Shown: piece by piece, positions 1 to 8,019 of the stretch | How the letters are laid out: every line of letters begins with the position of its first letter | How positions within the stretch are numbered: position 1 is the first letter of the stretch | From: Peronospora farinosa | Taxonomy: Eukaryota; Oomycota; Peronosporomycetes; Peronosporales; Peronosporaceae | NCBI GenBank assembly: GCA_947646735.1 | Contig: CANTFK010000628.1 | Location: 1 to 14,310, forward strand | Direction: 5' to 3' | DNA length: 14,310 nt | The notes under the pieces: model-generated | The model's database searches: none | What the model saw: the letters and a program-made list of their open reading frames with translations, nothing else | What the model was told of the DNA's origin: nothing | Position numbers and translations under genes: made by a program

Positions 1-640
1 TATGTATGTAAACGCGTTACGCGAGACTCTTGCCACCAAAGTGGCTCAATTTCCGCATGCGCTAGATTATCTCTCATGCTCTACATGTCTCTCTACTCCA
101 GTCAGGGCTCATTAAGCGCTGAAGGCTTTCCAGGCTGCACAATCCTGTGCACACAGGCGAAGAGGTACAGGTATAGAGGTAGTCGACGGCGGTGTCCAGC
201 GGTAGGTTTCTTGCATGGATCCCTTGGATGTCTATCTTGTCAACAGGTCCCTTCCAGGGAAGGTCCCGTATTGCTTGCACCGGGAACAAAGGATTACGCG
301 AGCGTACCTAAGAGGATATGCCAAAACTTCGGGACTTCGGGCATGGCGGCGTACATCGTGGCTGTAGACGGGCACTTCGTAATGAAGCTGCCACGTACTA
401 CGCGGGCACACCTTCAAGTAGCGCGAGGAAGCGGTTATACTGTCTTTCCTCCGCGTGCGGTGGTAGTGGTGTTGGTCGGCGCTATGAAGCGCTGTACCAA
501 CCATTGCCGGTCACTTTGAAGCGAACCGCGCAACGAACTGCTAAGACAAGAGCTACACTTACGACACGCAGAAGCTTATACAGCTTCTCGTGCGCAGTGT
601 GCGATGTTTAGTAGATTCAAGACTGACTTATGCAAAGATT
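1..640. other. Unassigned region with overlapping ORFs and local hairpins
   Basis: I do not recognise a gene here. Two overlapping plus-strand open frames (76-519 and 318-611) and one minus-strand frame (232-504) are open, but none shows a known motif and a coding-like reading appears to change frame near 360-380. Short perfect hairpins recur: GCCAC/GTGGC at 32-45, TGCACA/TGTGCA at 136-151, a 13-bp stem with one bulge at 471-501, and an 11-bp stem with one bulge at 565-592. The last three are stronger than casual palindromes. The stretch leads directly into the denser stem-loop cluster, so both may belong to one decayed mobile element or structured transcript. This is inference. Confidence 0.3.
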
Positions 641-914
641 GGATACGCGTCTCTTCAGAAACGTATCCTTACGTGCGAGCTTAGAATATATTTAAGCTCG
701 CTGATGACGTGTGTCTGAAGCGTCACCATGACGCCCAGACCCAACTCGCGTCATCCTCGTTGAATGTGAATCCATCCATGGATATCACATTCACGAGGGT
801 GGGCCACATTGATGTGGCACACCCAAGTGGCAGGCCTAAGGTACCTCGTACTCATTTAGGCCTGCCCGTTTAGTATTCGATACTTAACGAACCGTGTAAC
901 TTTTAGCCCGTTAC
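641..914. repeat. Cluster of adjacent stem-loops
   Basis: At least seven inverted repeats follow one another with almost no gap. They are 641-647/662-668 (7 bp), 675-683/693-701 (9 bp), a nested structure 703-755 with outer GATGACG/CGTCATC and inner GTCTG/CAGAC and GCGTCA/TGACGC, a long stem 755-798 of about 19 pairs with a 2-base tip, 797-824 (GCCACAT/ATGTGGC plus flanking pairs), 829-839/856-866 (11 bp perfect), and 872-876/880-884, with a weaker GTAAC/GTTAC at 896-914. The stems differ from each other, so this is not a tandem repeat. Possible explanations are the U3 part of an LTR, the 3' end of a retroelement or an RNA-level structure. None can be chosen from sequence alone. Confidence 0.75.
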
Positions 915-1106
915 AGTGGCGGATTGGCTGGCGGCTGGAGGTGATAGCGACAAGAGAGAGGTCTCTAGAGGGAAAGGACTATCAAAACTGACGGATGCCG
1001 GGGAAGCAGGCCTGAGATAGCATCGAGCTAGCTTTAGCCTTCCGAGAGGGCTTCACCACAACCCGACCAGAATATAAGAGAAATCTGAGCAAATAGACTA
1101 TCTTCG

Positions 1107-1541
1107 CTTCTCCCTTGACCAAGACATGCTCCAGCTACAAGGTTCAACTGCTAAATGAAATAAAGTTCCAGACTCTGTGTTAGTTCAAATCCGTACTAAA
1201 AGTGTGAGACACGTCGTCACCCTGTTTTCTCTGTGCTAATCATAAAAGCTATATGTAACATCTACGACTATCAAGGTAGGCTCCAACTCGTTCATTTCGT
1301 GCGCTTTGCAATACTGTTAAATACTGTAAATTTACATAAATTTGTATGTAACATCTATGACTAATCTAGGTAGGCAAGACACCATACATTTACATTAGCT
1401 TTCATGATTAGCACAGGAAAACAGATTGACGACGTGTCTCAAACCTTTGGGCACGGGTAGAACTAACAAAGGAGTCTAAAACTTTACTTCTTTCCAGCAG
1501 TTGAACCTTGGGGCTGTAGTCTGTCTTGGTCAAGGGAGAAG
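1107..1541. repeat. Long imperfect inverted repeat, arms about 145 bp
   Basis: The left arm 1107-1250 and the reverse complement of the right arm 1397-1541 align over their whole length at roughly 80% by eye. Shared blocks include CTTCTCCCTTGACCAAGACA, AAGGTTCAACTGCT, GAGACACGTCGTCA and TGTGCTAATCAT. The spacer is 146 bp. Before the left arm lies a TATA-like AATATAAGAG (1071-1080), and inside it an AATAAA (1159-1164), the order expected of U3-R in an LTR. That suggests two diverged LTR or short-element copies inserted head to head, but no TG..CA ends or target duplication could be fixed. Confidence 0.8.
1252..1375. repeat. Direct repeat pair in the inverted-repeat spacer
   Basis: Copies at 1252-1281 and 1345-1375 share TATGTAACATCTA, GACTA and AGGTAGGC, with a few substitutions and one extra base in the second copy. 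About 63 bp of AT-rich DNA separates them. They lie inside the spacer of the long inverted repeat and run in the same direction, so they are not part of its arms. They may be element ends left by nested insertion. Confidence 0.65.
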
Positions 1542-1582
1542 TAAGTATGGTCTGGTTGTCCAGCTTTGCCTATTTTTACCGC

Positions 1583-1843
1583 TCAGCCGGAGCTGACCGA
1601 GGTAAGTGAAGCACGGAAGGAGAGTGAAATAGTGGAGACGCGGCACCTGTCGCAGACAAGCTCACCAGTATTGAAAGATACAACCTTCTTCGTGATACCT
1701 GTTCCCTTCTTAATGTAATCCAGGAAAGCCATAAAGCTGCTTATAGAGTTCTCCGCGACCTTCAACTTGACATTCGCAACGAATCCCACCATCCAAATTA
1801 CCCGTGACGTGTAGTTGAAGTAGTTTTTTTTTTCAAAATACAA
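1583..1843 (-). pseudogene. Exon-like open stretch, possible gene remnant
   Basis: An 86-codon open frame that lacks an ATG at its beginning. The middle part reads like real protein (FVANVKLKVAENSISSFMAF, then DYIKKGTGITKKVVSFNTG). A splice-donor-like ACTG|GTGAGC lies at about 1665, after which the reading (one CxxC, then serine-rich) looks less natural, so the true exon may end there. The family was not recognised. It abuts the long inverted repeat, so it may be host gene debris beside an insertion or a fragment of the element. It could also be chance. Confidence 0.25.
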
Positions 1844-2074
1844 GAAAAGTATTTATTATTTAATGTTATATCGCCCTGGCTAATTTTTACTTATAGCTTA
1901 TAACGTAGCGACCATAGAACGACGCAAAAGTTTTGATAATCTACCGAAACGTTATAACTTATTGGAGTCAAACTCATTGGAAAAGGTCTGTATATTGTAC
2001 TGCTTTACTACTGGTGTGTAGTATACTACCACCACGTACTCTTTACGAGTACTATTTTACTTAAACCATTGGCG

Positions 2075-3772
2075 ATGGTGAAGGATGACGATGAGACCCC
2101 GGACTTGTTGGCCAAATACGCCATAACTAAGCTGGCTGAGCAATGGAACTTGGCACCAGAGGTGTGCAGTACGCTAGACATGCTGAAAATACGATCGTTT
2201 TTCCCCGTGCAAGCCGTGGCTATCCCCAAGATCCTGGCGAGCGACAGCGACCGCGTGACCGACATTTGCATCTCGTCACCGACGGGTAGCGGCAAGACAC
2301 TAACGTATGTGGTGCCTATCATACATCGTCTTCTTCCGCGTGTGGTGTGTCGCATACGTGCACTCATTGTACTGCCCAGTCGAGATCTGGCCGTGCAGGT
2401 ACATCAGATTGTGCAGCAGTTTTGCAAGGACACACCACTCAAGTGTGGACTGGCCATTGGTCAAAACAATTTTACAATGGAACAGAATGCTTTGGTGGGG
2501 GATGTTTCAGGTGCTATGGTGTCTATAAAGACACATGGAGGACACAGCTTGGTGGACATTGTGGTTGCTACACCAGGACGACTCGTGGATCATCTGGAAC
2601 AGACGCCAGGCTTTACATTGCAGCACCTGCAGATTATGATTGTCGATGAAGCGGATCGACTTTTGAATCAGTCGTACCAGGACTGGATCACCAAGGTCTA
2701 CGCCAGTGTCTTTAATGGCCAAGAGATGGACGATGAAGGACAAGATGTAGAAGTGGGTGTCACTTGTCGGCGTCAGGACTCCATAAACAGACGTCGTATC
2801 CGCACGCCGCTCACCAGAGTGCTACTGTCTGCTACACTTACGCGCAACCCACGTAAATTAGCAGCCATCGGTATGAGCAATGCGGAGCTGACCAGGATTG
2901 GACGGATGGATGACCCGCTGGCTGACAATCCCAAGCAAGGCATTGCTAGCGACTCGAATGATGAGGTAGAAGAAGGTGACGAAGCTTCGAGCTCGACGAA
3001 AATGTACTCGACGCCAACGAATCTGGATGAGTACTGGATCGAGTGTGACACTGGATCGAAGCCGTTGGTGCTGTTGGAGCTACTTAGCGAGTTTGATGGC
3101 TCGTTGTCGATCGTCTTCACGGCGAGTGTAAACTCCACGCATCGTCTAGCACGATTACTTCAATTGTACTCTACCCACTCCGAGCGTATTCGTGAGTTCT
3201 CGAGTGGTCTATCGCAAAAACAGAGATCGGCCTTGGTGGCGGATTGTAAGGCTGGACGCGTGGAGACTGTCGTGTGTTCAGACGCAATGGCGCGCGGTAT
3301 GGATATCGAGGATGTCGCGAACGTTGTCAACTACGATGTGCCCTCGTTTATTAAAACGTACATTCATCGTGTTGGTCGTACGGCTCGTGCTGGCCGTCAT
3401 GGTCGCTGTGTGACCCTCGTTAAGATGGGTCAGACGAAGGGCATGATGCGCATGCTTAAGAAGTCAGACAGCAACAAACTTAAACCGTACCAACTCCAGC
3501 AAGACCATATGAAGACATTGGTGCCCCGTTACACCAAAGCCCTTCAGCAACTCAAAGACACACTCGAAGCGGAGAAAGCGGGTAAGCTTCAGGCTACCTC
3601 TATTCTTTGTAAAAAGAAGGGCTCTGCAAGCGAAGGTAAGAAGGAAAACGACACCATAGAGGATGCTAGTTTGCAGGAGAAAGTCACTAGCGCGGACAAA
3701 AAGCGTGCATTCTCAGTTTTGAACGGCCAGCTTGAACGGAATTTACGATACAGAAAATTTCGTAAGCAATGA
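2075..3772 (+). CDS. DEAD-box ATP-dependent RNA helicase, DDX51/Dbp6 type
   Basis: A 565-residue helicase starting at ATG 2075 (GCGATGG context). The frame is open further upstream, but I saw no earlier ATG in the part I read back. All motifs are present in order: Q-motif-like SFFPVQ (41-46), Walker A GSGKT (71-75), PSRDL (101-105), TPGRL (166-170), DEAD (191-194), SAT (252-254), IVFTA (346-350), ARGMD (406-410) and HRVGRTARAG (431-440). LLSATLTRNPRKL and the VVNYD..TYIHRVGRTARAG block resemble human DDX51 and yeast Dbp6, nucleolar helicases of early 60S ribosome assembly. An acidic insert (296-306) splits the two RecA lobes, and the C-terminus is lysine-rich, as suits a nucleolar RNA-binding protein. 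No intron is needed. The 3' end converges on the next gene with a 97-bp gap. The subfamily assignment is less certain than the helicase call. Confidence 0.93.
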   Translation: MVKDDDETPDLLAKYAITKLAEQWNLAPEVCSTLDMLKIRSFFPVQAVAIPKILASDSDRVTDICISSPTGSGKTLTYVVPIIHRLLPRVVCRIRALIVLPSRDLAVQVHQIVQQFCKDTPLKCGLAIGQNNFTMEQNALVGDVSGAMVSIKTHGGHSLVDIVVATPGRLVDHLEQTPGFTLQHLQIMIVDEADRLLNQSYQDWITKVYASVFNGQEMDDEGQDVEVGVTCRRQDSINRRRIRTPLTRVLLSATLTRNPRKLAAIGMSNAELTRIGRMDDPLADNPKQGIASDSNDEVEEGDEASSSTKMYSTPTNLDEYWIECDTGSKPLVLLELLSEFDGSLSIVFTASVNSTHRLARLLQLYSTHSERIREFSSGLSQKQRSALVADCKAGRVETVVCSDAMARGMDIEDVANVVNYDVPSFIKTYIHRVGRTARAGRHGRCVTLVKMGQTKGMMRMLKKSDSNKLKPYQLQQDHMKTLVPRYTKALQQLKDTLEAEKAGKLQATSILCKKKGSASEGKKENDTIEDASLQEKVTSADKKRAFSVLNGQLERNLRYRKFRKQ

Positions 3773-3869
3773 CCAGCCTGTAGATAGATAGACAAGAAGA
3801 AGAAGCAACGTGTTAACATGTCATCGTTGGGTTCTACCCTGATAATTTAGATCTGATTATGGCTGCAAT

Positions 3870-5147
3870 TTAAGCTCTTCGTTCTCCTTGCTCCTTCTGT
3901 ATCTGTATTCGCTTGAGATGGTATTTGTGCCCCTTTGAACGCAAGTGTTCAGCCCACTGCTTCTTGCCCGTGAACTCACGTCCATTACAGACACAGCAAA
4001 AGTTCTTCTGAAACTTGTCCTCCAATGAAGCTGCCTGGGCTGCCTCTGGTTTTTGCTGCTGGACCGTCTGGTATGTTGTGATCTCTTCGCCTACCAGGAA
4101 TTTCTGAGCAATTAAAATAGCAGGTTGAGCCACGAGCGCGTTCCATTTCGTGACATCACTGCTATCTACTTGATAGACGGGAATATTCTTCGTCACAAAC
4201 TTGTTCCGAATCCACGAGAGCTGTCGGCGAGCATACTGGCGCGTGGCAATGTTCAGCTGTTCAATACACAAATCCAAGATGATCTTCAGCGCCTTCGGGT
4301 CGTCCGATGTACCGTCAGCAGCCTCTAGTGCGTCAAAATACGGCTGGAACTCCTTGTATCCGATGGATTGCAAAACGCCGACGGAGTTCTGTGCTTCTTC
4401 CTCGTCATGATTACCCGCGTTCAGTCGTGGGGGGTTCTCTTTCATGTGAGCACGCAGGCTACGAATCTCCTCCAACAATCCAGAACTCAACATTTTGTCC
4501 ACCCGTCTCACAAGACGTTCACTCAGCACCGGTTGACTCGCATGAACCCAGAAGGCGCAAGCGTCGAAATACCTTTCGATATTGTGCTGCTCCCGTTCCT
4601 GTTGAGCCAGCAACTCACTATGAGGGATACCTGTCTGCTCGAACACCTGCAAGCTGCGCTGTACCTTGCGCACATTGTTAACATGCAATCTCGTAGCCAT
4701 CACCGGATCAACAGTTCGTAGTCGGGCATAGACACTCTCAGGTGTCTGTTGTTCGTGCTTCTGTTGCTCGGTCGACGTCTTGAGCGGCACGTCGTCCAGC
4801 AGCTGAGATTTCCAGAGAATGGACTGCGTGTAGTACATGGTACCGCCCACGACAATAGGCACTTTTCCTCTCTTCAAAATGTCGTCTATGATCTGCAATG
4901 CCAGACGCTTAAACTCCAGCACATTGCAACGAGAACTTGGGTCCACCACATCAAAGAGGTGATGTGGGACCCCTTGCTTTTCCTGCTCTGTGATCTTTGC
5001 CGTGGCCACGTCCAGGCCCCGATACATTTGCATTGCGTCTGAATTGACAATTTCGCCTCCTACAGCTTTAGCTAAATCTATAGAAAGCTTCGTCTTGCCT
5101 GCACCCGTGGTGCCAATCACCACCAATACCTTGTGTAGCGAAGACAT
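3870..5147 (-). CDS. tRNA dimethylallyltransferase (TRIT1/MOD5 type) with zinc finger
   Basis: This 425-residue enzyme is predicted to transfer dimethylallyl from DMAPP to A37 of tRNAs that read UNN codons. The P-loop is GTTGAGKT (12-19). NSDAMQMYRGLDVATAK (35-51) contains the conserved Asp37, followed by VPHHLFDVVDP (60-70) and the IVVGGTMYY motif (98-106). The family's HPNN appears as HVNN (155-158) in a block ending in RKVQRSLQVFEQTG. SIGYKEFQP (261-269) and TRQYARRQLSWIRN (302-315) follow. The C-terminus has a C2H2 finger (Cys384, Cys387, His401, His407) of the kind found in eukaryotic members and absent from short bacterial MiaA. No clear mitochondrial presequence is seen. It is one continuous exon, tandem with the next minus-strand gene and convergent with the helicase. 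Confidence 0.95.
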   Translation of the reverse strand: MSSLHKVLVVIGTTGAGKTKLSIDLAKAVGGEIVNSDAMQMYRGLDVATAKITEQEKQGVPHHLFDVVDPSSRCNVLEFKRLALQIIDDILKRGKVPIVVGGTMYYTQSILWKSQLLDDVPLKTSTEQQKHEQQTPESVYARLRTVDPVMATRLHVNNVRKVQRSLQVFEQTGIPHSELLAQQEREQHNIERYFDACAFWVHASQPVLSERLVRRVDKMLSSGLLEEIRSLRAHMKENPPRLNAGNHDEEEAQNSVGVLQSIGYKEFQPYFDALEAADGTSDDPKALKIILDLCIEQLNIATRQYARRQLSWIRNKFVTKNIPVYQVDSSDVTKWNALVAQPAILIAQKFLVGEEITTYQTVQQQKPEAAQAASLEDKFQKNFCCVCNGREFTGKKQWAEHLRSKGHKYHLKRIQIQKEQGERRA

Positions 5148-5279
5148 GTCGACAATTAATTTTAATTTGCAACTAAATTAATTGGAGTTTTAGGACGATA
5201 AAATGAACTTCAATTAAAAAGGAAATTATTTATTGTATTGCAAATTTCTAAACAAAAATCTATTTCTAAATGTGGGTGT
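5148..5279 (-). promoter_or_regulatory. Compact AT-rich intergenic region with terminator and promoter duties
   Basis: These 132 bp must hold both the 3' end of the L7Ae-like gene and the promoter of the tRNA-modifying enzyme. A minus-strand AATAAA (5229-5234) is the likely poly(A) signal of the upstream gene, about 46 bp after its stop. A 9-bp perfect inverted repeat (5154-5162/5175-5183, AATTAATTT/AAATTAATT) sits 7 bp before the enzyme's start codon, in its 5' leader. Confidence 0.5.
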
Positions 5280-5906
5280 CTATCGTCTACAACTTGCTTT
5301 GGAGATCAAAAAGTCCGTGATACTCACGAGTTTCTCAACTTCGCCTTCCGTCACTTGTTTGAATCTCTTCTTCCTCACAACAGTAGCAAAACTAGTGGTA
5401 TCGGTAGCAGTCATACCAGTTACGTACTGTTTTTCACAGCTCGTCATAGTCTCATTCTCTTTCAACTTAGGCGATCGAATTCCAATAGCTACCATGCTTT
5501 TGAGCGCAAAGAGTCGACCAAATGTCTTGGACGAGAGATGCAGTACGCAAATGGGCACCTGATGCAGTCGACAGAGCAACGGCAGATGACCAAACACCAG
5601 CGATTCGGGATTGTTGGCAAAAACTACGACTCGTAGCTCCCCTCTGGCTACTGCCTTGGCCACCTGATTCACGCCTTGCACTGCGTGACTACATGTAAAC
5701 GGCACGTCCGCCACCTCTTTCTGAAGTCGATCCAGTACAATATCGCGCTCTTCCTTCGACAGCTCCTCATATTGTGGTGTCGTCCAAGGCCGCATGATCT
5801 CCACCTTCTGCTTAGTCTTGTGCTTTTGCTGCTTGAATCTTGCAGCCTGACCGTCTCGTGGCCGCTTAAACTGCATGGCCACTGGTGTCGTCTTCGTCTT
5901 CTTCAT
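5280..5906 (-). CDS. L7Ae-fold RNA-binding protein, Rpp38/Pop3-like
   Basis: A 208-residue basic protein. The first 35 residues are rich in Lys, Arg and Gln. An L7Ae/L30e/S12e/Gadd45-type domain covers about 70-145. It has the GVNQVAKAVARGELRVVVFA segment (78-97, helix then strand), a central LPLLCRLHQVPICVL and the closing FALKSMVAIGI. The last part resembles the GLKCVLALAF segment of human Rpp38, a subunit of RNase P and RNase MRP that binds the RNA moiety. The tail (176-208) is basic at first, then neutral. Rpp38 fits the length and domain position better than ribosomal protein L7Ae or snoRNP Nhp2, but those paralogues cannot be excluded. Start ATG 5906 faces the next gene across a 142-bp divergent promoter. 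Confidence 0.75.
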   Translation of the reverse strand: MKKTKTTPVAMQFKRPRDGQAARFKQQKHKTKQKVEIMRPWTTPQYEELSKEERDIVLDRLQKEVADVPFTCSHAVQGVNQVAKAVARGELRVVVFANNPESLVFGHLPLLCRLHQVPICVLHLSSKTFGRLFALKSMVAIGIRSPKLKENETMTSCEKQYVTGMTATDTTSFATVVRKKRFKQVTEGEVEKLVSITDFLISKASCRR

Positions 5907-6048
5907 ATTCCGCTAAATTATAACGAATGACATTGGTCAAAATCCATCACCATGGGTCAACCCTTTTCCGTCAATTTTGTACTGGATTTCCACCAATGAC
6001 AGTATCTCTTGTCGGTTCAGTTAAGAAAGCGACAGTCTTTTCACGACA
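5907..6048. promoter_or_regulatory. Divergent promoter with inverted CCAAT-containing repeat
   Basis: A 142-bp gap between two divergent start codons. Arms at 5928-5946 and 5983-6001 are inverted copies matching at 16 of 19 positions. The right arm is TGGATTTCCACCAATGACA. Each holds ACCAATG on opposite strands, so one CCAAT core points at each gene. Between them lie GGGTCAACCC and further GTCAA motifs. The arrangement suggests a shared bidirectional element. Transcription starts cannot be placed from sequence. Confidence 0.6.
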
Positions 6049-7446
6049 ATGGGGCGATTCTTACGGACGTCTCCTACAGTGAGCACTGAGCGCGGACGCA
6101 GATACGAGATGGTACCAAGAGACAACGAAGAAGAAGAAGAAGAAGAAAAACAACAAGGACATACACATATGCAGCATCAATCGATAGATGGCGAGACCAC
6201 TCGTGTGTCATCCTCCGTTAGTGTCACAAACGGCAGGTCGGCGCTCATGCGCAGCGACAGTGAGACTGAAGCGGACGTACAGGAGTCGCAGCATCTGACG
6301 CTGCAACGTCAGCAGTATCAGGAGACTGTAGAGCTTCAGGAGAAGAAGGAAGAAGGAGGGTCGTGTTTGTCTTCTCTTGAAGAGACGAAAGAAGACAAGA
6401 CAATTGAAGAGCCCAATAACAGTGACACTGATGTAGATTTAGACGCTATTCACGTCCGTATCTTGGACTTGAATGGCAAGTTCTTTAATATTACATGTCG
6501 TCTGGACTGGACCGTGTCTCACATGAAACAGAAGGTGCTGGAATGCACGGAAGTAGCAGTGACGTCGCAGAGACTCATCTATCGCGGACGCGTATTGGAG
6601 GATAATGCATCACTTGACAGTTACAAGCTGGAGGATGGACACACTATTCACTTGTTTGTGCGGGCAGCGAGCTCACCCGATCCCGAGATTTTGAATGCTG
6701 AACTAAATGCTAGTGGGAGCACGAACGGAGGACGAGATGACGGTGCTACGGTCGTAAATATAAACAGTGAAATTGTGTCATCGGCTGTCTTCCCGTCCGA
6801 TTCGGCCAGACGAGTGGACCCGTTGATGCTGGACTCGTCTCTGGGTAATTGTGCTCGCCGCGTGAAACTCTGGAGCTCCTTCTTGTTGATTATATACACG
6901 ATGAAGGTGATGGGTCAGTTTGCGCTACTGGCGAATGATCAGCAGCGTGCGGCTCAGCAGGAGCAGGAAGTTACGGGGGCTAGTGAAACTGATCGGTCCA
7001 TGCGCCGCTACGAGATTCCACAGTACTACACACCAGACCCGCTTATTGGTAGTATTGAACTTATGGTGCACTGTTTCGGTGTGTATGTGGGCTGCGTTGG
7101 CTTCAAGGCAGCACATGACACAGATATTCGCCCAATTCGTTTCTACTGCCGAGGTGTCGTGTGGCTCGCCATTCTTACAGTAATAGAGCAGATTTACACG
7201 ACTGTACAGATTTTCGAATCTGACTTCCCCACGGAGCAAGTGCATTACCCCTATGGCGGGCAGGGGCCCACCAAGGATGATATAGTGTCAGCGAACATTT
7301 TTCAGACCATTATGCTTGCGGCTATGTGGGTTATTGCCATTCGCCACTCGTACTTGCATCAGCGTGAGGTGTCCATCTACAACCAGTCTTTTGCACTGGC
7401 AGCGATGAATGCTGCGCCTCCTGTGCACTTGCTTGAAGTGGTGTAA
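6049..7446 (+). CDS. Ubiquitin-like-domain protein with four membrane spans
   Basis: 465 residues from an ATG in a favourable context (ACAATGG). The N-terminus (1-130) is polar and acidic, with a run of seven Glu (27-33) encoded partly by GAA triplets. A ubiquitin-like domain spans about 134-206: HVRILDLNGKFFNITC, then DWTVSHMKQKVLE, RLIYRGRVLEDNASLDSYKL and GHTIHLFV. It does not end in Gly-Gly, so it is probably a fixed interaction domain. Hydrophobic segments at about 273-296, 331-354, 364-388 and 413-432 are likely transmembrane. The UBL-before-membrane layout recalls HERPUD1, TMUB1/2 and Dsc3, which work with ER or Golgi membrane ubiquitin ligases. A role in ER-associated degradation is inference from layout, not from a diagnostic motif. 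There is no cleavable signal peptide. Confidence 0.85.
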   Translation: MGRFLRTSPTVSTERGRRYEMVPRDNEEEEEEEKQQGHTHMQHQSIDGETTRVSSSVSVTNGRSALMRSDSETEADVQESQHLTLQRQQYQETVELQEKKEEGGSCLSSLEETKEDKTIEEPNNSDTDVDLDAIHVRILDLNGKFFNITCRLDWTVSHMKQKVLECTEVAVTSQRLIYRGRVLEDNASLDSYKLEDGHTIHLFVRAASSPDPEILNAELNASGSTNGGRDDGATVVNINSEIVSSAVFPSDSARRVDPLMLDSSLGNCARRVKLWSSFLLIIYTMKVMGQFALLANDQQRAAQQEQEVTGASETDRSMRRYEIPQYYTPDPLIGSIELMVHCFGVYVGCVGFKAAHDTDIRPIRFYCRGVVWLAILTVIEQIYTTVQIFESDFPTEQVHYPYGGQGPTKDDIVSANIFQTIMLAAMWVIAIRHSYLHQREVSIYNQSFALAAMNAAPPVHLLEVV

Positions 7447-7459
7447 TACAGAATAGACT

Positions 7460-8019
7460 GTTGATGGAGATTTCGTGCAACTGCTCTCGACACTATTTAA
7501 GCATTCCATCGCCAGTCTCAACAACGCAAGTACTTGTACATGAATGAAAACGGAGTGCGAGAACATAGTGTGGCGCTAACGTTTACAGGGACCGGATGAA
7601 GTCAACACGTCCGTTTCAAACTTTTACGACATTATCGGCGAAGACGTGAAGATGATCGCAACTAACTTCTGCATGCATGTCAGCGGATGTTGACCTGGAC
7701 GATAACGAGTTGTTTGGATATGTCTCCACTTTAGTAAACTGACCGCAACGAGCCTGTGATGGCGTCGATTTGGGCGGCTTTAATCTAATTATCAAGGGTG
7801 GCACATACTGTGCGCTATGAATACTGGCATAATGTTACAAGTCAAAGCTGCGTTGAATCCATGGGCCTGAGGCATCGCATGTCAAACAACACAACATTAC
7901 GCCTCATGAACATTAGTTTTGTAGTTCGCAAGCTATACGTAGGAACACCTGCTAGTGCTTATGTTGACTTGGTGAGAGAATACGCTGCCACTGGGAGTCA
8001 TGACCTTATACGCTACTAG
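7460..8019 (+). pseudogene. Decayed gene of unidentified family with N-glycosylation sites
   Basis: Protein-like readings run on in order but in changing frames: VDGDFVQLLSTLFKHSIASL (from 7460), a piece around 7540-7588 (NENGVREHSVALTF), GPDEVNTSVSNFYDIIGEDV and onward (7589-7693), ADVDLDDNELFGYVSTLVN then an in-frame TGA (7740-7742) and CDGVDLGGFNLIIKGGTYCA up to a TGA at 7818, and finally a 73-codon frame ending at 8019. This implies at least four frameshifts and one internal stop. NTS, NVT, NNTT and NIS sequons suggest a secreted or lumenal ancestor. TTTACAG|G at 7588 could be a splice acceptor, so one of the 'shifts' might be an intron. I do not recognise the family. Confidence 0.55.

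Noticed and set aside
701..734. CTGATGA followed by GAA, resembling a hammerhead ribozyme core
   Set aside because: The sequence between them cannot form stem II, GAAA is not present, and the bases pair better in the plain nested hairpins described.
1181..1193. GTTCAAATCC resembling a tRNA/SINE B box
   Set aside because: No A box at proper spacing, no acceptor stem, and the matching position in the opposite arm is not conserved as a B box.
2069..2074. TTG start two codons before the helicase ATG
   Set aside because: A nuclear eukaryotic gene is expected to start at ATG; 2075 has a good context.
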